Translations under genes and position numbers: made by a program
NCBI RefSeq assembly: GCF_002157225.2
Contig: NZ_CP020038.1
Location: 3,626,501 to 3,690,500, forward strand
DNA: 64,000 nucleotides
Reading direction: 5' to 3'
Source: Agarilytica rhodophyticola
GTDB lineage: Bacteria; Pseudomonadota; Gammaproteobacteria; Pseudomonadales; Cellvibrionaceae
Part shown: positions 27,482-36,095 of the stretch, in pieces
Position numbering within the stretch: the first letter of the stretch is position 1
Layout of the letters: each line of letters begins with the position of its first letter
The notes under the pieces: generated by a model
Database searches by the model: none
Seen by the model: only the letters and a program-made list of their open reading frames with translations
What the model was told of the DNA's origin: nothing

Positions 27482-28507
27482 ATGTCGAAGGTTCAAACCT
27501 TGTGGTTTTATGCTATGGCTTTTTTTATCTCCGAGGGTTATTGTAAAAAAGTTGAAGATGTGGGCGATCAACGCCGACATTTTGAATATTGGAATGATAT
27601 TGTTTGCGATGAGTTTGTAAAACTGGATTGCGAACAATTCAATAACTCCTCGGTAGCCTCAGCAAAAAGCTCAGCAAGGAATTTTCAGGCAGAGCTACGC
27701 GGTGGTGCCAGTATATCGGGCCTTAAATTTGCTGAAGTGATTGCTGATCCTCACTTTGTTACTCGTTCTAAGCGGCAAATTGGCGAAGCCACGGAAGCAG
27801 ATTTCCTCATTAGCTTCCAACTGTCAAGGCAGTCCATTATTCGACAAAATGGCCGTGAAGCTATTTTAAACCCTGGCACTTTTGCCATGTACGATAGTAC
27901 ACAACCTTATACCTTATCTTTTAAAGAAAAATTCCATCAGCTAATTATTCAAATGCCGAAAGATGTGTTGAATCGGCATTTAATGAATCCAGAACAGTAT
28001 ACGGCAATTCAAATGTCTGGGGCTTCTGGAATTGGCGCTGTTCTGACAAATTTTATTTTATCTTTAGCCCAAGAATTGGGAAATATAAAGCAAACTCATG
28101 AAGAACTATCCAATAGTCTAATGAATATGATTGCTATGGCATTTAGTTCTTCGGTTATGCTTGAACAGGTGGGTAAAAACTCTGTTGTTAAAGAGTCCAT
28201 TAAAAATAGAGTACATAAATATATTGAAGTTAATTTGTGTAACCCTGAGCTTAACAATCAATTAATTGCCGATTCCCAAGGTATTTCTCCCCGTTATCTT
28301 AATAAATTATTCGAAGAACAAAGCGATAGTGTGCACTCTTTGGTGCTGGAAAAGCGTTTGTGCCGAAGTTTAAAACTGCTGCAAGATCCCGCTTACAAAG
28401 GTTATAGCATTGAAAAAATTGCTTATAATGTAGGGTTTTCAAGTGGCGCTCATTTTTCTCGTTGCTTTAAAAAACGCTTCGGACAAAGCCCCAGTCAATT
28501 TAGATAA
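27482..28507 (+). CDS. AraC-family transcriptional regulator of the aldoxime/nitrile genes
   Basis: The 341-residue regulator has an N-terminal AraC-binding-like domain (about 30-220) and two helix-turn-helix units at the C terminus, ending in the family signature 'VGFSSGAHFSRCFKKRFGQSPSQFR'-like block (about 315-341). It starts 21 bp after the dehydratase stop. The ATG at 27482 has no good ribosome site and the first 20 residues look atypical, so a downstream start (for example near 27561) is possible. It probably controls the TonB receptor-nitrilase-dehydratase genes, with the inverted repeat at 22791-22822 as a candidate site. Confidence 0.9.
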   Translation: MSKVQTLWFYAMAFFISEGYCKKVEDVGDQRRHFEYWNDIVCDEFVKLDCEQFNNSSVASAKSSARNFQAELRGGASISGLKFAEVIADPHFVTRSKRQIGEATEADFLISFQLSRQSIIRQNGREAILNPGTFAMYDSTQPYTLSFKEKFHQLIIQMPKDVLNRHLMNPEQYTAIQMSGASGIGAVLTNFILSLAQELGNIKQTHEELSNSLMNMIAMAFSSSVMLEQVGKNSVVKESIKNRVHKYIEVNLCNPELNNQLIADSQGISPRYLNKLFEEQSDSVHSLVLEKRLCRSLKLLQDPAYKGYSIEKIAYNVGFSSGAHFSRCFKKRFGQSPSQFR

Positions 28508-28586
28508 AGGCCTAGCCAATTTAGGTAAACCCTTAGCTTTAATAGAAAACCAACGCAGATAAAAAGCTAATCTCAATAATCTTAAA

Positions 28587-29486
28587 TTAAGTTTTATAGG
28601 GTAGCGACTCCCAAGGAGGAGAGGGTTGAAACAATTCCAATAAGAAATCAATCATGACCCGCACTTTAGTTGCAACCACACGATTACTGGGATATAACGC
28701 CCATATGGAAGATTCGGTAAGAATTGGAAAATCAGCAAGTACTTCAACTAATTCCCCTGATTTTAAATATTTATAAGCATTCCATATGGATTTGGGGCCT
28801 ATCGCCATGCCTGCTGTAAGCATGCTGCGCATGGCTTCGCCATCATTCACTGAGAAGGTGCGCTCAACTGTAACGATTTGTTCATTAGTAAACTTCCAAC
28901 GATTATCACCACTTAAACAAATACATTTATGCTGTAATAAATCCTCAGGTTTGGTGGGAATGCCATGTGCTTTAAGATAGCTAGGTGCTGCTACTAGTAT
29001 ACGCTTATCTACCGCTAATTTACGTGCAACCAAACTACTGTCGATTAAAGGCGTATTGCGAACTATTAAATCGTATGCGCCCTCGATAACATCGACGATT
29101 TCATCAGATAATCTTAAATCAAGGGATACAAAAGGATAGCGCTCTTGAAATTTTGCCAGATGAGGGATGATGTGCATACGACCAAAAGAACCTGACATTG
29201 CAATCCGCAGCAATCCTTTGGGCTGTGCGAGTTCGCCACTGGATGTGTTAAGTCCAGTTTCCAAAGTTTCAATTGCCTGTTGAGCATAAGGTAAAAATGC
29301 GGCGCCGTCGGTGGTCAACGATATCGCACGAGTTGTTCTATTGAATAATCTAAATCCCGTTTCTTCTTCCAATTTCGCTAGGCGCGCACTAGCACTGGCA
29401 GCAGAAAGAGATAGATCTTTTGCCGCACCTGATAGCACACCAAGTTCAGCAACGCGTAAAAACAGTTTAAGGGATAGAATGTCCAT
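28587..29486 (-). CDS. LysR-family transcriptional regulator
   Basis: The protein has about 299 residues. An N-terminal winged HTH starts MDILSLKLFLRVAELG, and the effector domain contains 'GLLRIAMSGSFGRMHIIPHL'. It belongs to the CrgA/AaeR-like group. A longer frame opens at 29522, but family alignments begin at this ATG, so I chose 29486. It is divergent from the CmcJ-like oxidoreductase, and a perfect 8-5-8 inverted repeat lies between them, so it most likely controls that operon and itself. Confidence 0.92.
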   Translation of the reverse strand: MDILSLKLFLRVAELGVLSGAAKDLSLSAASASARLAKLEEETGFRLFNRTTRAISLTTDGAAFLPYAQQAIETLETGLNTSSGELAQPKGLLRIAMSGSFGRMHIIPHLAKFQERYPFVSLDLRLSDEIVDVIEGAYDLIVRNTPLIDSSLVARKLAVDKRILVAAPSYLKAHGIPTKPEDLLQHKCICLSGDNRWKFTNEQIVTVERTFSVNDGEAMRSMLTAGMAIGPKSIWNAYKYLKSGELVEVLADFPILTESSIWALYPSNRVVATKVRVMIDFLLELFQPSPPWESLPYKT

Positions 29487-29564
29487 ATTATCAAAAATAT
29501 ATGAATTATGAATTCTGAACAACCGATATTATTATTTTTTTTCTTAGTTGTTATGATGGCAGAA

Positions 29565-29585
29565 ATATATAGATGCGCTATATAT
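29565..29585. promoter_or_regulatory. Perfect 8-5-8 inverted repeat, candidate LysR operator
   Basis: ATATATAG, five bases, CTATATAT lies between the divergent LysR gene and the CmcJ-like gene, 55 bp before the latter's start. LysR regulators bind interrupted dyads of this size. Confidence 0.55.
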
Positions 29586-29640
29586 ACTGGGCGTATGTTC
29601 GCCTAACAACAGCACTGTCTAAGCCTTAGAGGAAATATTT

Positions 29641-30420
29641 GTGCATACGAATGCTACCGTTAATTATCACGTCACCAGCCCTGAAAGACAGGCCTACCAT
29701 ATTGATGTTAATGGTGAAAAAGGTGCAATGCGCAGCCCTATTTTGGTGCCGACAGAGGTCGCAGTTCAAGATGTGAGAGATGAAGCTGTCTCGGTAAACT
29801 TTATCGAAGATAGTGTGATGTTTGTTAATAGTCCCACCAAGGTGGTTGAATTTGATGCATCAAATACTTGGCAAAAGGACTATGATCAAGAACTGCAATT
29901 ACTTTTAAAACAGCAACTTAGCGTACAAGAAGTTATTATCTTTGATCACACAATACGAATTGATGACCCGAATTCAGGGCGCAAACCTGCACGTAATGTG
30001 CATAGTGATTACAGCAAAGAAGGCGCACACAAACGACTTATCGACCTCGTTGGCCAAGCGGCTGCCAAACAGTGGCAACAAGGTCATTATGCTTTTATCA
30101 ATATATGGCGGCCCTTAAACAAACCTATTTATACGGCACCCCTTGGTTTTGTACGGCCAAGCAGTGTTAAACAAGAGGACTGGTTGCTACTGGATCTTAT
30201 TTATCCTGATCGTGTGGGCCAAATTATGGGGTTGGTTGCCAATCAATCACACCAATGGTTTTACCTTTCAGAAATGACACCAGAAGAAGTGGCAGTGTTT
30301 AATATTTACGATAATCAAGGGCTTTCTTCCATTGCTCATAGTGCGCTTAACTTAGCCGGTGAAGAGGCCTGTAAGGATATTAGAACCAGTCTGGAAAGTC
30401 GAACTTTGGTTCGCTATTAA
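29641..30420 (+). CDS. CmcJ/NvfI-family oxidoreductase (putative Fe(II)/2-oxoglutarate type)
   Basis: The 259-residue protein has a GTG start preceded by GAGGAAAT. It carries the family landmarks: '[12 protein letters not shown]' (His-x-Asp iron ligands), 'FINIWRPL' followed by '[10 protein letters not shown]', and '[22 protein letters not shown]' with the second His. Relatives include cephamycin CmcJ, fungal NvfI and the gibberellin GA4 desaturase family, which hydroxylate or desaturate small acids. Bacterial members are widespread but uncharacterised. It is followed 13 bp later by a KefF-like protein, an unusual neighbour that hints at handling of an electrophilic or oxidised compound. Confidence 0.82.
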   Translation: MHTNATVNYHVTSPERQAYHIDVNGEKGAMRSPILVPTEVAVQDVRDEAVSVNFIEDSVMFVNSPTKVVEFDASNTWQKDYDQELQLLLKQQLSVQEVIIFDHTIRIDDPNSGRKPARNVHSDYSKEGAHKRLIDLVGQAAAKQWQQGHYAFINIWRPLNKPIYTAPLGFVRPSSVKQEDWLLLDLIYPDRVGQIMGLVANQSHQWFYLSEMTPEEVAVFNIYDNQGLSSIAHSALNLAGEEACKDIRTSLESRTLVRY

Positions 30421-30433
30421 ATTAGGCAATACC

Positions 30434-31042
30434 GTGAAAAAAATTCTGATTAATTTTGCGCATCCAGCGCGATCCCGCTCCAAAATAAATACTACGCTTC
30501 GAAAACAGATTGATGCTCTCGAAAATGTCACAATCAATGATCTCTATTCACATTATCCCGATTTTTTAATCGATGTAAAAAGAGAGCAAAAGCTATGTGA
30601 AGATCACGATATTATTATTTTCCAATTTCCGTTTTACTGGTATTCCTCTCCGTCGATAGTAAAGGAATGGATGGATCTGGTGTTGGAACATGGCTGGGCC
30701 TACGGCTCTCAAGGCAAAGCCTTAATGGGTAAACATTTTATGCTGGCTATTTCTGGTGGTGGTGATGCCAGTACCTACAATAAAGAAGGGTTTAATGAGT
30801 TCACAATTGCAGAACTTACTTCTCCCATGCGCGCCACAGCAAAACTATGCAATCTCACTTGGCTGCCTCCTTTTACCATTTTAGGTATTCACCGGGGATT
30901 ACCTGAAGATCAGCTTAGGGTTCACTCTGCAAACTATCGTCGTCTAATTCTTGCTTTACGGGATGGCACATGTGATTTAAGCCTCGTACAACAGCATGAA
31001 TTTATCAATAGTGACCTAAACTCTGTGATTAAGGAACAATAG
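30434..31042 (+). CDS. kefF: KefF-type NAD(P)H:quinone oxidoreductase, ancillary to KefC
   Basis: The roughly 202-residue flavodoxin-fold protein starts at the GTG at 30434, 13 bp after the previous gene; a longer frame would overlap that gene. It shows '[16 protein letters not shown]' (FMN phosphate site), '[21 protein letters not shown]' (quinone reductase signature) and 'GWAYG'. KefF binds FMN and activates the glutathione-gated K+ efflux channel KefC. The stop lies 1 bp before the KefC start. Confidence 0.9.
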   Translation: MKKILINFAHPARSRSKINTTLRKQIDALENVTINDLYSHYPDFLIDVKREQKLCEDHDIIIFQFPFYWYSSPSIVKEWMDLVLEHGWAYGSQGKALMGKHFMLAISGGGDASTYNKEGFNEFTIAELTSPMRATAKLCNLTWLPPFTILGIHRGLPEDQLRVHSANYRRLILALRDGTCDLSLVQQHEFINSDLNSVIKEQ

Positions 31043-31043
31043 A

Positions 31044-32897
31044 GTGGAAAACTTTCTTCTACAGTTATTTATCTTTTTGGTTTCAGCTGCAATAGCAGTA
31101 CCAGTTGCGAAAAAATTAGGACTCGGTTCTGTGCTGGGATATCTTATTGCTGGCATGGTCATCGGCCCGTTTGGTATCTCCTTAATTCACGATGTCGAAG
31201 AGGTTATGCACTTTACCGAATTTGGTGTGGTAATGATGCTATTTTTAGTAGGGCTAGAACTTAAACCCTCATTACTTTGGCAATTGCGCATGCCAATATT
31301 GGGTATCGGCGGAGCACAGGTTGTTTTTTGTAGTATTCTTATTGGCGTTGTAGCAGCAATATTTCTCCCTTGGCAACAGGCACTTGCCTGCGGTTTAATA
31401 TTGTCACTCTCGTCTACTGCCATTGTTTTGCAGACATTGCGCGAAAAAGGTGTGATGAACACTGCTTCCGGTCGCTCAATTTTTTCTGTTTTACTTTTTC
31501 AAGATCTCGCCGTGATTCCTATGCTGGCAGCTCTGCCTCTATTGGCTACAGTGGCAATAGAAACTGGAGGACATCATGACTCTGTATTATTTGACCTCAG
31601 CACCTTGCCCAAATATATGCAAATTAGTGCAACCTTGCTTGCAATTTTATTTGTATTTTTCTTGGGTAAGTTCGCCTGCAAACCTATTTTTAGAACAATA
31701 GCATCGACCCAGGTACGAGAAATATTCGTCGCTGCCGCACTTTCGCTGGTGGTCGGTATTTCTTTGTTGATGATGACGGTGGGACTGTCTCCCGCCTTAG
31801 GCGCATTTTTGGCAGGTGTCGTACTAGCAGATAGTGAATATCGGCATGAACTTGAAAGTGATATTGAACCTTTTAAAGGTTTACTCTTAGGTATTTTCTT
31901 TATTTCTATCGGCGCAAGCCTAAATTTCACATTAATAACGAGTGAAATAGGGGCGATTACTGGAATTGTCGTCGGGCTAATGGCAGGCAAAGCACTCATT
32001 TTATTCGCCATTGGGTTTTTCTTTAAAATGGAGAAAAAAGATCGTTTATTTTTCTCTTTAGGTCTCGCCCAAGGCGGAGAATTCGCTTTTGTTCTTTTTC
32101 AATTTTCGAGAAGCCATGGGGTTTTACCCGCAGAAACTATTGAGCCATTAGTGTCAGCTGTGGCAATTTCCATGTTTCTCACACCGTTAGTGTTTATCGT
32201 CTATGACAAATTGGTAAAAAATGAGGAGCAGAACGAACAGACTCAAGGCTCGGCAGATGATATCCACCGAGATGACCACAGTATCATTTTAGCGGGATTT
32301 GGTCGTTTAGGCACAGACCTTGGGCGTTTTCTAATTTCTTCTGGTATTAAGCCTGTTATTATTGATCATGACCCATTGAATGTAAAAGTTCTGCGCAAAT
32401 TGGGTTATGAAGTATATTTTGGTGATATTACTCGACTGGATTTATTAAAAGCAGCGGGCGCCGACATTGCAAAGGTGTTGGTTATCACACTTAGTGATGT
32501 AGAAAAATCATGTGAACTGATTACCCTCGTAAAAAAACATTTTCCTCACTTAAAAATCGTGGCAAATGCAAGTGATAGATTGGCTGCCTTTGAGCTTATG
32601 GATTTAGACATAGAAGCTATCCGTAGAGAAACTTTTGGCAGCGCCTTAGCATTAGGGCAAGATGCCATGAAGCAACTGGGCATAGACCCTTACGATGCTC
32701 ATCGTCAAATGCGTATCTTTAGGAAGAAAGATGAAGAACTCATGCCAGAACTTCATAAAGAACGTATGCAAGAAGAAAATTATATTTCTATGTATCAGCA
32801 ACACAATTCAGACTTGGAAGATTTAATGGCCGCCGATATGAATAGTCATACCGATGAGCTAGATAAAGCTTGGAGCGCTAAGAACCCAGATAAATAA
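31044..32897 (+). CDS. kefC: Glutathione-regulated potassium-efflux antiporter KefC/KefB
   Basis: The 617-residue protein starts at a GTG one base after kefF. About 12 membrane segments (1-380) make a CPA2-type Na+/H+ exchanger fold, with '[10 protein letters not shown]' and '[21 protein letters not shown]' blocks. A cytoplasmic RCK/TrkA-N domain follows ([17 protein letters not shown], then IIDHDP), with a charged tail. Glutathione keeps the channel shut, while glutathione adducts open it, and K+ loss acidifies the cell and protects it from electrophiles. It is linked here to aldoxime/nitrile and homogentisate genes, which can create reactive intermediates. Confidence 0.94.
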   Translation: MENFLLQLFIFLVSAAIAVPVAKKLGLGSVLGYLIAGMVIGPFGISLIHDVEEVMHFTEFGVVMMLFLVGLELKPSLLWQLRMPILGIGGAQVVFCSILIGVVAAIFLPWQQALACGLILSLSSTAIVLQTLREKGVMNTASGRSIFSVLLFQDLAVIPMLAALPLLATVAIETGGHHDSVLFDLSTLPKYMQISATLLAILFVFFLGKFACKPIFRTIASTQVREIFVAAALSLVVGISLLMMTVGLSPALGAFLAGVVLADSEYRHELESDIEPFKGLLLGIFFISIGASLNFTLITSEIGAITGIVVGLMAGKALILFAIGFFFKMEKKDRLFFSLGLAQGGEFAFVLFQFSRSHGVLPAETIEPLVSAVAISMFLTPLVFIVYDKLVKNEEQNEQTQGSADDIHRDDHSIILAGFGRLGTDLGRFLISSGIKPVIIDHDPLNVKVLRKLGYEVYFGDITRLDLLKAAGADIAKVLVITLSDVEKSCELITLVKKHFPHLKIVANASDRLAAFELMDLDIEAIRRETFGSALALGQDAMKQLGIDPYDAHRQMRIFRKKDEELMPELHKERMQEENYISMYQQHNSDLEDLMAADMNSHTDELDKAWSAKNPDK

Positions 32898-32944
32898 GCA
32901 TAGGGCGCTTATTGTTAATAAATATGCCCATTAGGAGAAAACGT

Positions 32945-33196
32945 ATGTTAGGTGAAGACCATTCCATTGTTATTGATTTCCCGGAATTGAAAGAGACACT
33001 TACTCGTCTCAATCAATCCGACACAACATTTTTTGAAGACAATAAGCGCTACAATGCTTTAGACAAAGAAATCCGCGAATTAGAACTACAGGATTCTCCT
33101 ATCCAGGACGACGCGATGCATGCCTTAAAACACGATAGAAGTGTGTTAAAAGACTCGCTTTATAAAAGATTAATGGCGGCTAAAAATAATAGCTAA
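32945..33196 (+). CDS. YdcH/DUF465-family small protein
   Basis: The 83-residue acidic helical-hairpin protein has the DUF465 pattern: 'HSIVIDFPELKETLTRLNQSD.TFFEDNKRYNALDKEI' near the start, then a second helix 'LKHDRSVLKDSLYKRL'. An AGGAG ribosome site at 32933-32937 supports the ATG at 32945 over an upstream ATG at 32912. The function of the family is unknown. It follows kefC by 47 bp and converges with fahA. Confidence 0.88.
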   Translation: MLGEDHSIVIDFPELKETLTRLNQSDTTFFEDNKRYNALDKEIRELELQDSPIQDDAMHALKHDRSVLKDSLYKRLMAAKNNS

Positions 33197-33204
33197 CGTA
33201 CGTT

Positions 33205-34536
33205 TTATTGTGAAGAAGTAGGTTGTGGTAAAGACGGTAAAATCGTACCGGAGACCTCACCGAAGCCGATGGTTTTCGCGCCTTTTTTTGCACAGGATGC
33301 ACGCATAATTACGGTATCGCCGTCTTCTAAAAATGTGCGTGTTTCGCCATTGGGTAGCGTGATTGCCGCCTTACCACCTTTACTTAATTCAAGTAACGAC
33401 CCCGCTTCCTGCTCCTCGGGGCCCGACTGGGTACCTGTACCCAATAAATCGCCGGCTTGCATGGCGCAGCCATTGCTGCTGTGATGGCTTATCATTTGTG
33501 CTGCGGTCCAATATGAATGCTTAAAATTGGATCGCGATAGTGCTGCCATGGGAGTTTTTTCTTCACGCATTTTTTGTGTTTCTAGAAAACAATCCAAGGT
33601 AATGTTAAAGCCACCACTGGCACTATTTTTTGTTGAATTTAAGTAGGGTAAAGGTTCGGGATCTCCTTCGGGATGAGCAAAAGCGTGACGAAAGGGCGCC
33701 AGAGCCTCTGTGGTAACAATCCAGGGTGAGATTGTTGTGGCAAAATTTTTCGCAAGAAAAGGCCCGAGTGGTTGGTATTCCCATGCTTGCAAATCTCTTG
33801 CGGACCAATCGTTCAATAAGCAAATACCAAATAAATGATCTTCCGCATTATCTATATGTATTACTTCACCTAGTTTCGTGCCTTTACCAATAAATAAACC
33901 CATTTCCAATTCGTAATCAAGACGTTTGCAAGGAGAAAATTCAGGAATAGTACGATTAGGGCTTTTAATTTGTCCTGTAGGACGTGGAAATTTTTGACCA
34001 GATACGCCGATACTCGAGGAACGGCCATGATAACCGATAGGTATCCATTTATAATTAGGCAACAGAGGATTATCCGGTCTAAATAATTTTCCTACCGCAG
34101 TGGCATGATAAATAGAGGTATAAAAATCTGTGAAATCACCCACAGTGCAAGGAACATTATATTCAGCATCTTTTTGATCAACCAACATAGAGTGTAAGTG
34201 TGATGCTAATGCTGAGCCATTTGTTAAAGCTTTGGATAAAGCACGGCGCAGAGCAGAATTCGATTGTTTACCTAAATCCATCAAATCATTTAATGTCGGC
34301 TGAGCTGCCGCCATTGCCGCCTGCTGTGCTTCACCGGTGAATATGTTGGCAGCACTAATTAATGCCAGATCTAAAATTTTATCGCCAATCGCAACACCAC
34401 CTCGCCACCCTTGTTCTGTATTTTTTCTTCTAAATATAGCAAAAGGAAGATTCTGAATAGGAAAATCTTTGTGCTCGTTGGCCGAACTTACCCAACTGTT
34501 TAAATTGATATCATGGGTTTCATTGATTTCTAACAT
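33205..34536 (-). CDS. fahA: Fumarylacetoacetase
   Basis: The 443-residue enzyme hydrolyses 4-fumarylacetoacetate to fumarate and acetoacetate, the last step of the homogentisate pathway. An N-terminal SH3-like domain (to about 120) is followed by the FAH catalytic domain, with 'DFTDFYTSIYHA' (metal Asp and catalytic His), 'YHGRSSSIGVSGQ', 'ELEMGLFIGKG' (metal Glu) and 'DWSARDLQAWEY'. The length fits the long eukaryote-like FAH family. It follows hmgA by 29 bp and is the last gene of the operon. Confidence 0.96.
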   Translation of the reverse strand: MLEINETHDINLNSWVSSANEHKDFPIQNLPFAIFRRKNTEQGWRGGVAIGDKILDLALISAANIFTGEAQQAAMAAAQPTLNDLMDLGKQSNSALRRALSKALTNGSALASHLHSMLVDQKDAEYNVPCTVGDFTDFYTSIYHATAVGKLFRPDNPLLPNYKWIPIGYHGRSSSIGVSGQKFPRPTGQIKSPNRTIPEFSPCKRLDYELEMGLFIGKGTKLGEVIHIDNAEDHLFGICLLNDWSARDLQAWEYQPLGPFLAKNFATTISPWIVTTEALAPFRHAFAHPEGDPEPLPYLNSTKNSASGGFNITLDCFLETQKMREEKTPMAALSRSNFKHSYWTAAQMISHHSSNGCAMQAGDLLGTGTQSGPEEQEAGSLLELSKGGKAAITLPNGETRTFLEDGDTVIMRASCAKKGAKTIGFGEVSGTILPSLPQPTSSQ

Positions 34537-34565
34537 AGCATATTAGCCTTTTTAATAGAGACAAA

Positions 34566-35864
34566 TTAATTCGGAGCTACAAAATATTTTTTTAATTGTC
34601 CCCAACAATTAAGATAGTCTTTTTGCCTGGTAGGGGTATTGAGTGCTAATTCAGTGGGTGCGATGACATACCGCGATTCAAACATAAACGCTAGGGTATC
34701 TTCGTATTTATGTGGCGCAAGCTTTGCTTGAGTTGCTTTTTCAAATACTTCAGCTTCGGGACCATGAGGTGTCATACAGTTGTGCAAACTCATACCACCA
34801 GGCTCGAAACCTTTTTCTTTAGCATCATAAACACCATGGATCAAGCCCATAAATTCGCTCATGATATTGCGGTGATACCAAGGAGGACGAAAGGTATTTT
34901 CTGCCACCATCCAACGAGGTGGGAAAATAACAAAATCTATATTAGCGACTCCGGGAGTATCTGAAGGTGAGCTTAAGACAGTAAAAATAGATGGGTCTGG
35001 ATGATCAAAACTTACCGTGTTAATCACGTTAAAACGGCTTAATTCATATTTATATGGTGCGCTATTGCCCACCCAGGCAACAACATCCAAAGGTGAATGA
35101 TCTTGTTGTGCATAGTAAAGTTCGCCGCAGAATTTTGCGACAATAGTAGATGTTTGATCATTATCTTCGTACCAAGCAGTAGGATATTGGAAATCCCGTT
35201 GATTGGCATAACCGTTGGCACCCACAGGGCCACGCTCAGGTAAACAATAGGGAGCACCATAGTTTTCACAAATATAACCGCGAATAGGCCCATCGAGAGG
35301 TTCGATCTTAAATTTTATGCCTCTTGGAATAACCATAATTTCTCCGGGCTTGACATGTAATATGCCAAGCTCGGTATACGCTAACAATTCTCCCATCTGG
35401 GGTACAAACAACATCTCGCCATCAGCGCAATAAAAATATCTTTGTTCCATACTCTTATTTGCCGTGTATATATGAATACCGATACCTGTTTGGGTTTTAG
35501 CATCACCGTTGGCTGCGATAGTGATCAGTCCGTCGATAAAATCAGTGTTAGCGATTGGCTGAGCATTCCAGCGCATAACGTTGGGAGGACAAGGAACTTC
35601 AGTAATAGGGGCGGTACGAATTAACCCTTTATCTAGCGGATGAAAATCGCCCATCGCAATAGATGGCCGGATACGATACATCCAAGTGCGTCTGTTGGCA
35701 TGTCTTGCTGCGGTAAATGCAGTGGAGCTAAATTGCTCTGCGTATAAATTGTAGGGGCATCGCTGCGGATTAAATTGGCCTATCGGCAAAGCGCCTGCTA
35801 GGGCTTGCGATTCATGCTCATTGTTAAAACCGTGCAAGTATTTCAATGTATTGACGTCAAACAT
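34566..35864 (-). CDS. hmgA: Homogentisate 1,2-dioxygenase
   Basis: The roughly 432-residue Fe(II) enzyme opens the ring of homogentisate to give 4-maleylacetoacetate. The starting block 'LKYLHGFNNEHESQALAGALP' is typical. The metal site is visible as 'PPWYHRNIMSEFMGLI' (His, Glu) and 'SLHNCMTPHGPE' (His). A GAGAG ribosome site supports the ATG at 35864; an in-frame ATG at 35897 would add 11 non-conserved residues. It lies in an operon after DUF2783 and the FAD monooxygenase. Confidence 0.96.
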   Translation of the reverse strand: MFDVNTLKYLHGFNNEHESQALAGALPIGQFNPQRCPYNLYAEQFSSTAFTAARHANRRTWMYRIRPSIAMGDFHPLDKGLIRTAPITEVPCPPNVMRWNAQPIANTDFIDGLITIAANGDAKTQTGIGIHIYTANKSMEQRYFYCADGEMLFVPQMGELLAYTELGILHVKPGEIMVIPRGIKFKIEPLDGPIRGYICENYGAPYCLPERGPVGANGYANQRDFQYPTAWYEDNDQTSTIVAKFCGELYYAQQDHSPLDVVAWVGNSAPYKYELSRFNVINTVSFDHPDPSIFTVLSSPSDTPGVANIDFVIFPPRWMVAENTFRPPWYHRNIMSEFMGLIHGVYDAKEKGFEPGGMSLHNCMTPHGPEAEVFEKATQAKLAPHKYEDTLAFMFESRYVIAPTELALNTPTRQKDYLNCWGQLKKYFVAPN

Positions 35865-35903
35865 GTTTACTCTCTTGTATTTAATCCCGGGGCTCATTAA
35901 GAA

Positions 35904-36095
35904 TTATTCAACTTCTCCTGCAAGCGCCAGCGCTTCTTTAAGTACTTCCAAATCCCCAATATGGTTGGCCAGTAGCAGTATTAATCGTGCATTAACGCGT
36001 GTGCTTTGCTCACTTTCTAATTCTCGATGCAAATCTGTAAGTGTGGCATAAAATGTATCGGGATCAGTGAAATTAGGTTCAGTGTTGAGTTTCAT
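35904..36095 (-). CDS. DUF2783 small protein
   Basis: The 63-residue protein matches the DUF2783 pattern: 'LNTEPNFTDPDTFYATLTD' at the start, then 'NARLILLLANHIGDLEVL'. The family is found almost only beside FAD aromatic monooxygenases and homogentisate genes. It overlaps the monooxygenase stop by ATGA, so translation is coupled and it may be a partner or stabiliser of that enzyme. Its role is not established. Confidence 0.88.
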   Translation of the reverse strand: MKLNTEPNFTDPDTFYATLTDLHRELESEQSTRVNARLILLLANHIGDLEVLKEALALAGEVE

